Shown: positions 45,426-52,567 of the stretch, in pieces
How positions within the stretch are numbered: the first letter of the stretch is position 1
How the letters are laid out: every line of letters starts with the position of its first letter
Source: Sphaerospermopsis aphanizomenoides BCCUSP55
GTDB taxonomy: Bacteria > Cyanobacteriota > Cyanobacteriia > Cyanobacteriales > Nostocaceae
Length of the DNA: 64,000 nucleotides
Reading direction: 5' to 3'
NCBI RefSeq assembly: GCF_001586785.1
Contig: NZ_LUFH02000014.1
Coordinates: 1-64,000 of the forward strand
Made by a program: the position numbers and the translations under genes
The notes under the pieces: generated by a model
Seen by the model: only the letters and a program-made list of their open reading frames with translations
The model's database searches: none
Told to the model about the DNA's origin: nothing

Positions 45426-45809
45426 TCAGGCAGCTTTTTGAGAATTTTTAGAGGATGGTTCAGCCAGAATTGGTTCAACATCCTGGCTTTTGTCTCTTTG
45501 GATAAATTCATTTAGTAATTGAAAAAAGTAATCAAATGCAGCTTTTTCATCAATACAGGTGAGTAAAATAATTTTATCCCAAGCGTTAACGGTATGAATA
45601 GATAAGCGGTTTTGTAGCCAAGGTTGAAAGTTTTTATAAAAATCACTTTCAGTTTCAGTATTAGTAATACCTAATTCAGAACGAGAAAAGCGATATCCCA
45701 AAATAAACATCCGTAAATTACTGATAGATGGTGTTCCCAAATATAAACCGGGTTTGGTTTTAATTTTTTCTAGTAAGTTGAATAATGCACTCATTGAGTT
45801 TAACTCCAT
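45426..45809 (-). CDS. possible immunity protein next to a papain-fold toxin
   Basis: A 127-residue protein. The start could also be the ATG at 45794 (MSALFNLLEKIKTKPGLYLG). The KPGLYLGTPSISNLRMFILGY stretch is a pattern I associate with small cyanobacterial proteins next to toxin domains. It lies 81 bp downstream of the papain-fold toxin-like gene on the same strand, the expected toxin-then-immunity order. The immunity role is inference. Confidence 0.55.
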   Translation of the reverse strand: MELNSMSALFNLLEKIKTKPGLYLGTPSISNLRMFILGYRFSRSELGITNTETESDFYKNFQPWLQNRLSIHTVNAWDKIILLTCIDEKAAFDYFFQLLNEFIQRDKSQDVEPILAEPSSKNSQKAA

Positions 45810-45890
45810 TAAAAATTTTCAAAATTCTTCTATTACTTCTATTTTAAACTCATTAGATAGAGAAGTAAAATCTCTAATCCAGTTATCTGG

Positions 45891-46205
45891 CTATAGTCCT
45901 TGTGGGGAAAGATTGTCGAAAATTTTGCCAAAAACTTCAACACCGTAATGAACGCCATTTTCCGTAATAGTTTCAAAGCAACCTTGTTTTTCTAGGCGAT
46001 CGCTCAAAATAAAATCTTCATTGTCGTATATAGTCGAAAGTCGCCAAACTTTACCAGGAATTTTACGTTGTTTTAGCCACTGTTTGAGTGTCTTAGCACA
46101 CTCTTGGCAATGAAGTAATGGAAATCGAATGACAAGATTACCAATTGCTTGATGAATTTCGGCAATGGCTAAATCATCCGGTAAAAAATCATTCAGAAAC
46201 AGCAC
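45891..46205 (-). CDS. papain-fold toxin domain (Tox-PL-2-like) protein
   Basis: A 104-residue single-domain protein. Cys33 or Cys36 in LLHCQECAKTLKQWL and His87 in ENGVHYGVEVFG, followed by FDNLSPQGL, form the Cys-His-Asn/Asp pattern of papain-fold polymorphic toxins. There is no secretion or targeting domain, so it is either a stand-alone intracellular toxin or a C-terminal toxin tip without its carrier. Its neighbour at 45426 may be the immunity gene. Confidence 0.7.
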   Translation of the reverse strand: MLFLNDFLPDDLAIAEIHQAIGNLVIRFPLLHCQECAKTLKQWLKQRKIPGKVWRLSTIYDNEDFILSDRLEKQGCFETITENGVHYGVEVFGKIFDNLSPQGL

Positions 46206-46242
46206 CTCCTAAAAAATCTCATTTTACAATACATTCGCCAAA

Positions 46243-46401
46243 TTGTGGGCTTGGCTCGATCAATATAAAAGTGAAGATGTAAGAATTGCGGTGCAGACAA
46301 TACCTTACTCGAAAAACCCTGAGCTACTATTAGAACTAGAGGCGATCATTTTGAGAGCAACTGAGCCACCATATAACGTTAAAATTCCTATGGAGTCCTA
46401 A
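46243..46401 (+). pseudogene. 3' half of a duplicated GIY-YIG gene
   Basis: Nearly identical to 42722-42880, with the same frame and stop. It lacks the GIY and YIG motifs, and no start codon with a ribosome site precedes it. It is a remnant of a duplication that also copied the following 68-aa gene. Confidence 0.9.
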
Positions 46402-46404
46402 ACC

Positions 46405-46611
46405 ATGCAAGTGAAACTTTCTGAGCAAATTTCGTCCGATGATGCGGAAATTATTTTAAAACACTTACCAGAATGGATTCAGGATGCCTTGATTTCTCGT
46501 GCTACTGAAATTGATTATCCCGTTGAAGCAATTATTGAAATGGCGATCGCTAGTTTTTTAGACACAGAAGCATTAAGTTTTGCCGACTGTAAGCCAGGGC
46601 GAGGTCAATAA
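46405..46611 (+). CDS. 68-aa antitoxin-like protein, copy 2
   Basis: Identical to the 42884 protein except Asp7 to Glu and Asn27 to Asp. The frame is intact, but the gene follows only a truncated GIY-YIG fragment and has no promoter of its own that I can see. If the 68-aa protein is an antitoxin, this copy may act as a spare. Confidence 0.6.
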   Translation: MQVKLSEQISSDDAEIILKHLPEWIQDALISRATEIDYPVEAIIEMAIASFLDTEALSFADCKPGRGQ

Positions 46612-46708
46612 GCCTAACAAATTATTAATAATCGCCTATCTTGTAGGGTGTGTTAATGGAATGTCACGCACCTGATTACTTGAACGTAGTTCCAATTTTT
46701 TAGTGCGA

Positions 46709-47066
46709 TTATGAAAGGGCAAGCAATGATGAATTTTCATCTTCATAAAATAATTTGATCGTGCTGAACTCCCTACGCAGTAAATTTTCAACTTGTAAGG
46801 TAGAACAGTTTCCAAGTCTAAGCCAGATGACTTTTGGGGGATTCCCAAACACTAAACTCAAATCGTGCATATCAGCATCTTTCGAGACGATCATCAAATC
46901 ATTATCTTTTGCATAATTCCAAACTATTGGGTCTATTGTTGCTTTCATGCCTACATCCCGATAGCGAAGCGTGGCGTAAGCCATACATGAAGCGAACCTG
47001 GAAAAATATCGCTCAAACGGGTGGATAATTTAGGAGATAAGTTTTCATATCAAATAATAATTTCAT
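46709..47066 (-). pseudogene. DUF5615 PIN-like toxin, broken by a frameshift and a 23-bp insertion
   Basis: The original frame can be followed: MKLLFD from the ATG at 47066, then ENLSPKLSTRLSDIFPGSLHV in a shifted frame (an extra AT after GAT), then a 23-bp insert (TGGCTTACGCC...CGCTAT), then RDVGMKATIDPIVWNYAKD to the end at 46709. The insert is related to a short repeat at 32436-32459. The two lesions add 25 bp, so the frame is not restored. The downstream open part (46709-46984) by itself lacks the N-terminal catalytic Asp. Confidence 0.85.
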
Positions 47067-47311
47067 GCTGATAAAGTCGAAATCATCAGCCGACGTTTAG
47101 AGATTGAAAACTCGAATACTGAAAACTCGAATACATTGATCATCAGCGATCTATGAGGTACGGTCTAACGAGTCCATTAAACATCTTTGAGAAAAGCGAT
47201 CACTATTCAAATATCTGGTTACACCCAATGAAACAGGGAAGAAAAATTTAGCCAGAGATGATAGCCAGAAAATTTATTGATAGGATTGGAAGGTGAAAGA
47301 AACTGTGTTGT

Positions 47312-47536
47312 ATGAAAACCTTACTGGAAAGAATTACTGTTAATCCTCGCCAATGCGGTGGTCGTCCCTGTATTAGAGGAATGAGAATCCGGGTATCAGA
47401 TGTACTGGATCTACTTGCAGCCGGTCTAAGTGCAGAAGAAATTTTAGAGGAAATGCCTGATCTAGAAGCGGATGATCTGAAAGCCTCACTTCTGTATGCT
47501 TCTCGTAAACTTAATCACCCAGTTTTAGTAGCATGA
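47312..47536 (+). CDS. DUF433-family antitoxin
   Basis: A 74-residue protein, LERITVNPRQCGGRPCIRGMRI, then a helix-turn-helix-like VSDVLDLLAAGLSAEEILEEMPDL and ASLLYASRKL. This is the standard DUF433 pattern. Its stop overlaps the ATG of the DUF5615 gene (ATGA), so it is the antitoxin of that pair. Confidence 0.9.
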   Translation: MKTLLERITVNPRQCGGRPCIRGMRIRVSDVLDLLAAGLSAEEILEEMPDLEADDLKASLLYASRKLNHPVLVA

Positions 47537-47871
47537 CAATTTGGGTTGATGCACATTTATCTCCGGCAATTGCTACCTGGATTAGTAGTACATTTGAGAT
47601 TAAAGCTGTGGCTTTGCGTGATCTTGGACTAAGAGATGCAGAAGATCCAGAAATTTTTGAAGCTGCAAAAGCTCAGGAAGCCATTGTAATGACTAAAGAC
47701 AGCGATTTTGTAGATTTGGTTGAGCGCCTTGGTTCACCTCCACAAATTATTTGGCTGACTTGTGGCAATACCTCAAATGCTCAGTTGCGTGAAATTCTGA
47801 GCGCAACCTTACCCAGAGCTTTAGAACTTTTAGCTGCTGGCGAAACATTGGTAGAAATTAGCGGAGACTAA
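47533..47871 (+). CDS. DUF5615 PIN-like toxin
   Basis: A 112-residue protein, MTIWVDAHLSPAIATWIS, with Asp6 near the N-terminus, Asp37/42 in LRDAEDPEIFEAAK, and VMTKDSDFVDLV with the late Asp pair. It is intact, unlike the related pseudogene at 46709. It is the toxin of the DUF433 pair. Confidence 0.88.
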   Translation: MTIWVDAHLSPAIATWISSTFEIKAVALRDLGLRDAEDPEIFEAAKAQEAIVMTKDSDFVDLVERLGSPPQIIWLTCGNTSNAQLREILSATLPRALELLAAGETLVEISGD

Positions 47872-47940
47872 CCGTGTAGCATAACTTCACCGTTAAACTT
47901 TATTTCCTTAACTCCGCATAGCTGCTCATTATCAACACAC

Positions 47941-49494
47941 TCAAGCCCGAATCACAGTAATCCTACGTTGATTTTCCGTCACCACAACCTCAGTTGATAA
48001 ACGTTCTTCCATTGGTAAGGCATTTTTCCTTCTATCAAACACAAATAACCAACCAAAATCTAACCCCAAACGCCCTAAATAAGATTCTAACTGTTCAATT
48101 CCATCATCTTGCGGATCGCGTTTTTTATCTCTCCATACCTTTAACTCAATACCCAAAGTGACATCTTTATAACGCAGACATAAATCCATTCTGTCGCTAC
48201 CAATTGCATATTCCCGTTCCAAAGTTCCTCCACCATTAACAACACGATGTAAAAAAGCCATTAATACTATATGCGGTGCAATTTCATGATAGCCAGTGCT
48301 ACCTAATAATGGTTCTCCATGTTGTCGCCAAAACTTGAGAAATGCAGTTAATAAAGCATCTATATTTAACTCTCCTTCCGGGGTTAACCAAGTTGGTGCA
48401 ATCATTGGTAAAGAAGCCATTGGTGTGACTGTTAAAACCCTGGGTAAAACTTCCCGATAAATGGGATTAGCAATAGTTAAACCTCCGTAGGGGTGCATTT
48501 TACATAATCCCAAATCAATCACAAATTGAATATCATCATTAGGTATATCCCCCAATTCCAAACCTGCTAACATTGGCTCGATAATTGCTTTTATCCTTGG
48601 TTCTCGTAACCTTTCAGCTAAACTATCTAAATGAGTATCTTGACGGGCAATTAATATTTCTTTTGCTTTTAAAATATGTTCTTTTGTAATTGCAATATTT
48701 CTATCTTTAACCATTTTTTCTACAACTTCTTTAGCCAAAGCATTCACTAACCAAGGTTGTCCTTGGGTTAAATCAAAAGCTGTCTCTATAGCTTCTGGTG
48801 TGAAAATTTGTCCTGTTGCTGCTGTATGTTGTTGATATAATTCTCCCACTTCTTCAATATTAAAATTTCGCATAGTAATAGAACTAACTTTAATATTAAA
48901 AGGACTGGATGTATTTAATCTGTCACTACCACCCGATGCCACTTTATAATCTCGCACATCTCTTAAACCAATTAATCCTACCGATGAAGGAAAATTTTCT
49001 GGACGTTTAGGAAAACCATCTCTTAATTGTCGTAAAACTGTAATTAATGTTTGGTCTTGTAAAGAATCAATTTCATCTATAAATAATACTATCGGATGAT
49101 TTATAGCTTTTGACCAAGCTCTTAAATTTTCAGCAATTCTCTGTCCAGGAACATTATAAACCCAAGTTTGGGGTTGTAGTTCTGGGGGTAAGCTATCCTC
49201 AATTGTATTTCGCCAAATTCCTAAAATTGCTAATTCTGCTGCATCAGGATCATGATTAAATGCACTTCCTACTTCTGCTGATACCATCACTGCTGCATAA
49301 CTTCCTGTAGCGGTAAGTTGCTGTGCTAGGGCTAACATTGCTGTGGTTTTCCCTGTTTGTCGCGGTGCATGAAGGACAAAATAACTACGCTGTTGGATTA
49401 GCTCCTCCAAATCTGGTAATCGTATTGTTGGAGATAGCATATAGTGGATATCGTCTTCACAGGGACCTGCAATATTAAACCAGCGAGACATCAT
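47941..49494 (-). CDS. AAA ATPase with C-terminal PD-(D/E)XK domain
   Basis: A 517-residue protein. Walker A is APRQTGKTT at 43-51, Walker B is IVLFIDEID at 135-143, followed by a STAND/ORC-like helical middle (residues 210-290, with TQGQPWLVNALAKEV). Residues 421-517 resemble a PD-(D/E)XK fold: Asp437 in SDRMDLCLRY and Glu450-x-Lys452 in LGIELKVWR. This AAA-nuclease type is multi-copy in filamentous cyanobacteria, often near mobile DNA. It probably acts on DNA, using ATP; the target is unknown. Confidence 0.85.
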   Translation of the reverse strand: MMSRWFNIAGPCEDDIHYMLSPTIRLPDLEELIQQRSYFVLHAPRQTGKTTAMLALAQQLTATGSYAAVMVSAEVGSAFNHDPDAAELAILGIWRNTIEDSLPPELQPQTWVYNVPGQRIAENLRAWSKAINHPIVLFIDEIDSLQDQTLITVLRQLRDGFPKRPENFPSSVGLIGLRDVRDYKVASGGSDRLNTSSPFNIKVSSITMRNFNIEEVGELYQQHTAATGQIFTPEAIETAFDLTQGQPWLVNALAKEVVEKMVKDRNIAITKEHILKAKEILIARQDTHLDSLAERLREPRIKAIIEPMLAGLELGDIPNDDIQFVIDLGLCKMHPYGGLTIANPIYREVLPRVLTVTPMASLPMIAPTWLTPEGELNIDALLTAFLKFWRQHGEPLLGSTGYHEIAPHIVLMAFLHRVVNGGGTLEREYAIGSDRMDLCLRYKDVTLGIELKVWRDKKRDPQDDGIEQLESYLGRLGLDFGWLFVFDRRKNALPMEERLSTEVVVTENQRRITVIRA

Positions 49495-49590
49495 GATTTT
49501 AGCAGTTAGCGGATACTTTTAGTTTAGACGATTTTGGGATTGGGTTGATGCAGGAAGGGTTAATAAATTTCCATATCCAACTTTATCCCT

Positions 49591-50001
49591 TCAATTTAAA
49601 TCATGACCTGTTGGTGGTGATAGATCCATTACTTCGGTAAACCGAGAATATTTCACCTCACTAGTTGGAGGAAACTGTGCGGAAACAGCCATTAAACCGA
49701 CTTTAATATCCTCAAAGAAAATCACACCACCAATTCGTCCACTTGCTTGGAATGGTCCATGAAAAAATTGATGTCGGGGAATATGGATGAGGAGAGAATT
49801 GGTAATTTTGACGTTTTGACCAAATAGTTGTTGACAGGTTTTTTTGACAACTGCATCTATATATTGATTCTGAACAGGTTGACCCAAGTTGATGAATTTG
49901 GGATGATCTCCAAAATGATCCATGTAATATGACCAGATGTTAGACAAATCTTTTTCTTCCGTGAGGATTTGCTTGAGTTCCTGCCATCGTTTGAAATTCA
50001 T
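49591..50001 (-). CDS. uncharacterised 136-aa protein near the right end of the element
   Basis: MNFKRWQELKQILTEEKDLS opens a soluble protein with alternating strands (IGGVIFFEDIKVGLMAVSAQF) and no known motif. The ATG at 50001 is preceded by TTCCTTATT. It is the last gene before the hupL junction; the 260 bp between it and the recombination site hold no gene. Confidence 0.55.
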   Translation of the reverse strand: MNFKRWQELKQILTEEKDLSNIWSYYMDHFGDHPKFINLGQPVQNQYIDAVVKKTCQQLFGQNVKITNSLLIHIPRHQFFHGPFQASGRIGGVIFFEDIKVGLMAVSAQFPPTSEVKYSRFTEVMDLSPPTGHDLN

Positions 50002-50262
50002 AATAAGGAAGAAGATTAAAAGAGGATGGGTAGATGGGATTATTCTTTGCTTACTAAAAATTTACCATAGTTATGCGATCGCTAAATTGCCAATTTATGT
50101 TTAGGGAAAAATTAGGTAACGTCTGAAAACACCAAATAGCTGTTAGTAGATAAAAATAAATGGACTTATGATATGGCTGAGGTGGTTTTATTGCCTCATT
50201 TAAGGAAAAACCAGGGAATAATTACACCTATTCTCAGAAATCCTTGCTATATAAGCAATTCC

Positions 50263-50784
50263 CTAATTTATTTCCATATAACTGCTGTGCGGCCATTGTC
50301 CACCTAATAAAGCGTAAATTTCCACAGGTTTAGCAGAAATTGTCACACCAATTTCATAGGATTTACCTGTAAAAGCAGCAAAGCGCCGACACGCTTCATC
50401 ATAAAAATGACTACGGCGATAATTTTTATTAGTTAAATCAATGGCAAACAATCCATAAAAATAGCGTGGAATGCTTTGGATTGTTTCCACAATTTGACCT
50501 AAATTTCTCGCCAAAATTGCATTTCTAGGAACTTCCGTTCCCCAAGCAGTATCTAATGCCCAAGATGCAGAACTTAAATGAGAACCGCCACAAATTCCAC
50601 AAATTCTAGGAGTAACAATTAAACCAGCTTGGGGATCTTTGCCACGTAAAATAATTTCAAATCCGCGAAAAAGTTCAGCATGAGTCCAGGCATTTGTAAC
50701 ATATCCGTCTTCAATTTCGACACGGACATCTAAATCGCCTTCGACTCTACCAACGGGAGAAATATCTAAGGTTTGAATTGGCAT
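50263..50784 (-). CDS. hupL: uptake hydrogenase large subunit, 5' segment (interrupted)
   Basis: Starts MPIQTLDISPVGRVEGDLDV at ATG 50784; an upstream in-frame ATG at 50853 is read from tandem repeats and is not native. RICGICGGSH holds the N-terminal Ni ligands Cys62 and Cys65. Codons 1-170 (50784-50275) are HupL, ending at QWPHSSYM; the element then adds EIN and a stop. This is the membrane-associated [NiFe] uptake hydrogenase that recycles H2 made by nitrogenase. It requires excision of the element to make the full 531 residues. Confidence 0.96.
   Translation of the reverse strand: MPIQTLDISPVGRVEGDLDVRVEIEDGYVTNAWTHAELFRGFEIILRGKDPQAGLIVTPRICGICGGSHLSSASWALDTAWGTEVPRNAILARNLGQIVETIQSIPRYFYGLFAIDLTNKNYRRSHFYDEACRRFAAFTGKSYEIGVTISAKPVEIYALLGGQWPHSSYMEIN
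50274..50289 (-). other. element end / recombination site, right copy
   Basis: CCATATAACTGCTGTG on the plus strand (CACAGCAGTTATATGG on the hupL strand). As I recall, this is exactly the 16-bp repeat described for the hupL element of Anabaena PCC 7120. The left copy differs at one base. Confidence 0.93.
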
Positions 50785-50787
50785 AAT

Positions 50788-50870
50788 TAAAGGGAATAGG
50801 GAATAGAGAATGGGGAATAGGGAATAAGGGAATAGGCAAAAGGCAAGAGGCAAGAGGCAAAAGGTAACTA
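50788..50870. repeat. tandem repeats between hupS and hupL
   Basis: GGGAATA-type heptamers (50790-50836) followed by GGCAAGAGGCAAAA units. They lie inside the hupSL transcript, where Nostoc relatives have an RNA hairpin. Confidence 0.85.
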
Positions 50871-50901
50871 ACTAATGACACTAATGACTAATGACCACTG
50901 A

Positions 50902-51864
50902 CTAAACAGTAAAAAAGTCTTCATCTGCCCATTTTGGTGCTGCATCTTTAGCAACAACGGTGAGGACTGCATAATCTTTGTGGTTGACTCCGGGGGGTAT
51001 TTCTTTAGGAACACCCATCACAGTTTGGGTTTTAAATACCGTTCCTGGTTTGAGGTCATGGAAGGGGAATTCTGGTTCTGTGCAACCTAAACAGGGCATT
51101 CCAGCGCGGGTTTTTGATGAGACGCGGTTCCAGAGAATGCGGTTACAGGAAGAATGGGTCATAGGTCCACGACAACCTAAGTCGTAGAATAGACAACCTT
51201 TGCGTTGTCCAAACTCAGCCGTTGTAGCTTTGTAAGCAAAGTGAATATTGCGAGTACAACCGGTTTGGGTGTAAGTATTGAAGAAAGTTTGGGGACGATG
51301 GAGTTCATCGAGAACTATATCATCTATGCGTCCAGTGGCGATCGCCACTAATATCTGCGTTATCCAGTCAGGATGTGCGGGACAACCGGGAATATTAATG
51401 ACAGGTAAACCAGCTTTGCTGACAAAATCTTTACCTAAAAAACCACCTTCTTCTCGTTTGAGAAATTGCAGTCCTTTAGAGTCGCTGGGGTTGGGTGACA
51501 TAGCAGGAATTCCTCCCCAAGTTGCACAATCTCCCACCGCCACAATAAATTTAGCAGCTTGGGATAAATCTGTTAACCAATCCTTCATTGGACGGTCAGC
51601 AAATCTATTCCATTCTCCTGTACCATTGGGAGCATTAACAACACTACCTTCAAATACCAAAATATCCAAAGGAGTCTTACCTAAAACGCATTCCCAAAGT
51701 AAGGTTTGTAAATTATCACCTAGTTCTAAACCCAGGGAAGGATGCCAAAGAATTTTAATCCCAAAATCAGCAATTAAATCGCAAGCTGTCGGTTCTTCGG
51801 CGTTGAGAAATGACATGGTGTTGCCAGAACAAGCACCACCTTGAAGCCACAGTACATTAGTCAT
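50902..51864 (-). CDS. hupS: uptake hydrogenase small subunit
   Basis: A 320-residue protein, MTNVLWLQGGACSGNTMSFL, with the proximal-cluster CxxC (GACSGNT). Later Cys/His ligands follow: VGDCATWGGIP, INIPGCPAHPDW, QTGCTRNIHF, GCLFYDLGCRGP, CNRILWN and MPCLGCTEPEFPF. It carries the Fe-S relay of the [NiFe] uptake hydrogenase. As in other cyanobacterial HupS there is no twin-Arg signal peptide. It is upstream of hupL, with a gap of 117 bp. The large divergent region to 52567 should hold the hupSL promoter. Confidence 0.97.
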   Translation of the reverse strand: MTNVLWLQGGACSGNTMSFLNAEEPTACDLIADFGIKILWHPSLGLELGDNLQTLLWECVLGKTPLDILVFEGSVVNAPNGTGEWNRFADRPMKDWLTDLSQAAKFIVAVGDCATWGGIPAMSPNPSDSKGLQFLKREEGGFLGKDFVSKAGLPVINIPGCPAHPDWITQILVAIATGRIDDIVLDELHRPQTFFNTYTQTGCTRNIHFAYKATTAEFGQRKGCLFYDLGCRGPMTHSSCNRILWNRVSSKTRAGMPCLGCTEPEFPFHDLKPGTVFKTQTVMGVPKEIPPGVNHKDYAVLTVVAKDAAPKWADEDFFTV

Positions 51865-52567
51865 TGGCTATGTATGTTTCTGTTGTTGATGTAGCGAGAT
51901 AAAGAGGATTATTCCGTCCTTGTTGATGAAGAGATACGCAGGAAAAATAGCAACATGATTAACTTACCAACTGTCGCTGTTCAAAAAAATATGGAAAGTT
52001 TCACCTATTGATCCATATAGATTATTTTATAATAAATTAAAGTAATGTTTAAATCAATTAAATTTTTTAGAAAAAATTTAGTATCCTGGAGATTAACCTC
52101 TGTCATCTCCTCTGCGAACCTCTGCGCCTACCTCTGTGTACCTCTGCGTTAAAAAAAACCTCAAAAATAAAAATCTAATTTTGATGATATAATCAAGAAA
52201 ATAATATATAATTTAGTCTGTCATTTGTCCAATTTCTGGCTAATTGGTAAAATTAAAGATACCAAAAGCAAAGTTGTCAACTAAAAATTAATTAAAACAA
52301 AAATTGATATTGGTAATTTCCCTCTAGAATTTTATCAATGGATTGCTTTATAGTGATAAAGATTGATTTTGGTGAATCAAGGAGCATCCATTAATTTTTT
52401 AGGTAAAAATACCTGTGAATTTTGCTCTTTAGCTTCTCTGTGTTTCATCTTCCAAATTGTTCAAGATGAAAAAATGTGAGATTGGGGAATCTCGAAACTT
52501 GCGTAAACCAGCCTTGTTACCGCGCGTGTGCGGTAGTTCACGACTAAATTCCCCAACTGGCTAGAGT
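51865..52567. other. 703-bp divergent regulatory region between hupS and the TPR gene
   Basis: No gene is seen. Between 52096 and 52150 are CCTCTGCG/CCTCTGTG repeats. The rest is AT-rich. The hupSL promoter must lie in the left part; I could not find a convincing GTAN8TAC NtcA box by eye. GCGCGTGTGCGG near 52523 is an unusual GC patch upstream of the TPR gene. Confidence 0.55.

Larger units (their letters stand above)
39560..50273. mobile_element. hupL element: 10,714-bp excisable programmed-rearrangement element
   Basis: Everything between the two 16-bp direct repeats interrupts hupL. Removing one repeat copy plus the intervening 10,714 bp restores the reading frame exactly. The xisC-type recombinase gene starts 117 bp inside the left end. 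In Anabaena PCC 7120 an element at the same place in hupL, with the same core repeat, is excised late in heterocyst development by XisC. The rest of the cargo is about 20 small genes or remnants, mostly of nuclease or toxin-antitoxin type, on both strands. No transposase or replication gene is seen. Confidence 0.95.

Noticed and set aside
50785..50853. HupL start at the upstream ATG (50853)
   Set aside because: The extra 23 residues are encoded by GGGAATA/GGCAAGA tandem repeats; the family start is MPIQTLDISP.
51278..51844. 188-codon plus-strand open frame opposite hupS
   Set aside because: It is antisense to a clearly conserved gene and its translation has no protein-like pattern.
51865..52567. 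NtcA-binding site in the hupS upstream region
   Set aside because: No convincing GTAN8TAC match was found by eye, so I do not report one, although regulation by nitrogen status is expected.
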